From NCBI GenBank assembly GCA_947038565.1, contig CAMQWP010000007.1:46181-110180 (forward strand): a stretch of 64,000 bases of DNA, given 5' to 3'. A program made the position numbers and the translations under genes. The notes beneath the pieces are model-generated. The model worked only from the letters and a program-made list of their open reading frames with translations, searched no databases and had not been told where the DNA came from. This document shows, one piece after another, positions 63,008 to 64,000 of this stretch (position 1 is its first letter; each line of letters begins with the position of its first letter). The DNA comes from an uncultured Clostridia bacterium. GTDB taxonomy: Bacteria; Bacillota; Clostridia; Christensenellales; UBA3700.

Positions 63008-63596
63008 TAGCGATTTGATTATCGCGAGCAACAATAAAAACAAAATCCGTGAGATACGAGAGATATTTGTAGATGTTTTCACCAACATCTACTCTCTTTT
63101 TGACAAAAATATCGATATTGAAATAGAAGAAACAGGTATTACTTTTGAAGAAAACGCAATAATTAAGGCGGATACTATATCGAAACTGACTGGAATGTAT
63201 GCTCTTGCCGATGACAGCGGACTTGAAGTTTACGCTTTAGGCGGTGCACCGGGCGTCTACTCTGCTAGATATGCGGGCGAGCCTTGCTCTGACGACTTAA
63301 ATAATCAACTACTTCTTAAAAACATGCAAAATATTAATGATAGACGTGCTAGATTTACCAGTTCAGTAGTAATATGTGCCCCTGACGGCGAGATTATATC
63401 AAGTTACGGTCACGTGGAGGGCGAGATAAAACACGAACTTATTGGTAGCGAAGGTTTTGGTTATGATCCACTATTTTACTCTTTCGAACTTGGTGAGACT
63501 TTCGGTGCTGCTTCTAATAAAATGAAAAACGAAGTTAGTCACCGTGCTAGAGCTCTTCATAATCTTGCTAAAAAAATCAATAAGGATAACGACTAA
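62991..63596 (+). CDS. rdgB: Non-canonical purine NTP pyrophosphatase (HAM1/RdgB)
   Basis: 201 residues from the ATG at 62991; GGAG lies 10 bases before it and an earlier ATG at 62982 is only 2 bases from the GGAG. It hydrolyses ITP, dITP and XTP to keep deaminated bases out of nucleic acids. IIASNNKNKIREIREIF, ADDSGLEVYALGGAPGVYSARYAG, GFGYDPLFY and SHRARALHNL are the family signatures. It is coupled to the upstream membrane protein gene. Confidence 0.94.
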   Translation: MILKNNSDLIIASNNKNKIREIREIFVDVFTNIYSLFDKNIDIEIEETGITFEENAIIKADTISKLTGMYALADDSGLEVYALGGAPGVYSARYAGEPCSDDLNNQLLLKNMQNINDRRARFTSSVVICAPDGEIISSYGHVEGEIKHELIGSEGFGYDPLFYSFELGETFGAASNKMKNEVSHRARALHNLAKKINKDND

Positions 63597-63611
63597 TAGT
63601 CTAGTTTTTGG

Positions 63612-63643
63612 ACATATATTAACATTTCTATATTAATATATGT
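63612..63643 (+). terminator. Hairpin after rdgB, possible terminator
   Basis: An 11-bp perfect stem (ACATATATTAA / TTAATATATGT) with a 10-base loop. The following T-run is poor (ATTTAGTC), so termination is uncertain. A TAGTCTAGTT direct repeat flanks it. Confidence 0.4.
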
Positions 63644-63733
63644 ATTTAGTCTAGTTATTAATCTATTCTTTTATATCAAAATAGCAACATTTTCGACATT
63701 TTAAAAAAAAATAATAATATTGCGTAAATTTCC

Positions 63734-63762
63734 TTGACAAATACAAATTAATTGTTTATACT
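63734..63762 (+). promoter_or_regulatory. Sigma-A promoter, target unclear
   Basis: TTGACA, 17 bases, TATACT. Between its start point (about 63769) and the next promoter there is no gene, only a 5-bp hairpin (ACATC/GATGT). It may be a second promoter for the tRNA or make a short RNA. Confidence 0.6.
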
Positions 63763-63896
63763 ACATGAGGTTGAGACAAATCAGTCAATTAATTACATCT
63801 TACCGATGTCACTAATTCACGATAAAGTTTTAAATTTCAGTTTTTATTAACGTTTATTTACAAATAAATCTTTTTTAAAAAATGTGTTAAAATTTC

Positions 63897-63925
63897 TTGA
63901 CATTTCTAATATTGTGTGTTATTAT
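63897..63925 (+). promoter_or_regulatory. Sigma-A promoter of tRNA-Gly
   Basis: TTGACA, 17 bases, TATTAT, ending 22 bases before the tRNA 5' end. Confidence 0.85.
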
Positions 63926-63947
63926 TTTGTAACATTGAATTAGTTAT

Positions 63948-64000
63948 GCGGGTGTAGTTCAAAGGTAGAATCCCAGCCTTCCAAGCTGGTTGTGTGAGTT
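63948..64000 (+). tRNA. tRNA-Gly (anticodon TCC), 3' part beyond the window
   Basis: It begins GCGGGTG (acceptor), followed by a D arm and an anticodon arm CCAGC-CTTCCAA-GCTGG, so the anticodon is TCC. The T arm starts at the edge and the 3' end is missing. Confidence 0.9.

Overview
This 64 kb window is a stretch of housekeeping chromosome from an AT-rich, endospore-forming member of the Firmicutes, most likely an anaerobic clostridium. The evidence is the sporulation set spoIIGA-sigE-sigG, sigK and yqfC-yqfD, low-GC Gram-positive gene order, strong GGAGG-type ribosome binding sites, a meso-diaminopimelate dehydrogenase, pyruvate phosphate dikinase, and an indolepyruvate:ferredoxin oxidoreductase cluster of the kind used by amino-acid-fermenting anaerobes. 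I see no insertion sequence, prophage, CRISPR array or conjugation gene. Almost every gene lies on the minus strand. The plus-strand exceptions are groES-groEL, tRNA-Trp, the pair at 62.5-63.6 kb and a partial tRNA-Gly at the right edge.

Layout. 0-6.1 kb: whiA (cut by the window), a PHP phosphoesterase, murB, aspartate kinase, a DUF1015 protein and the diadenylate cyclase cdaA. 6.3-9.9 kb: nrdR, a PRC-barrel YlmC protein with a His/Cys-rich tail, sigG, sigE and spoIIGA. 10.1-17.1 kb: a sugar acetyltransferase and the ribosome/SRP block rplS, yraN, rnhB, rbgA, trmD, rimM, khpA, rpsP, ffh, ylxM. 17.1-25.6 kb: a VTT-domain membrane protein, rnhA, proC, tRNA-Trp, an S41 protease, a degenerate ABC ATPase, ddh, a SPOR-domain membrane protein and a dCMP deaminase. 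25.8-27.8 kb: groESL. 28.1-33.9 kb: a trpS-led operon with three poorly understood genes, then a 46-residue small gene and iscU-nifS-iscR. 34.2-50.7 kb: sigK, a DEAD-box helicase with a long tandem-repeat tail, ppdK, the recO-yqzL-era-ybeY-pgpH-yqfD-yqfC block, dnaB, pepF and a patatin-like lipase. 51.0-54.1 kb: a coiled-coil protein, coaD, rsmD, a 5-formyl-THF cyclo-ligase and an alanine racemase. 54.1-62.1 kb: an ACT protein, two phenylacetate-CoA-ligase paralogues, iorB-iorA and an aconitase-family enzyme. 62.5-64 kb: a small membrane protein, the inosine-triphosphatase homologue rdgB and tRNA-Gly.

How the genes work together. The sporulation genes span the forespore and mother-cell programme: SpoIIGA processes pro-SigE, SigG acts late in the forespore and SigK late in the mother cell. 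I find a Spo0A-type box upstream of spoIIGA, a SigG-type promoter upstream of sigG and a SigE-type promoter upstream of yqfC. CdaA and the PgpH-like HD protein form a probable c-di-AMP synthesis/degradation pair. IorAB with the two acyl-CoA ligases and the ACT protein form a probable arylpyruvate-oxidation module. IscR-NifS-IscU make Fe-S clusters that IorA, the aconitase and others need.

No clear-cut new defence or mobile system is present. The most unusual items are a free-standing ABC ATPase with nearly all catalytic motifs degraded, the trpS-DUF5685-J-like-membrane-protein operon with poly-Cys tails, a shared 12-bp Spo0A-box sequence upstream of spoIIGA and ddh, and two abutting perfect hairpins just before the pgpH-like gene.
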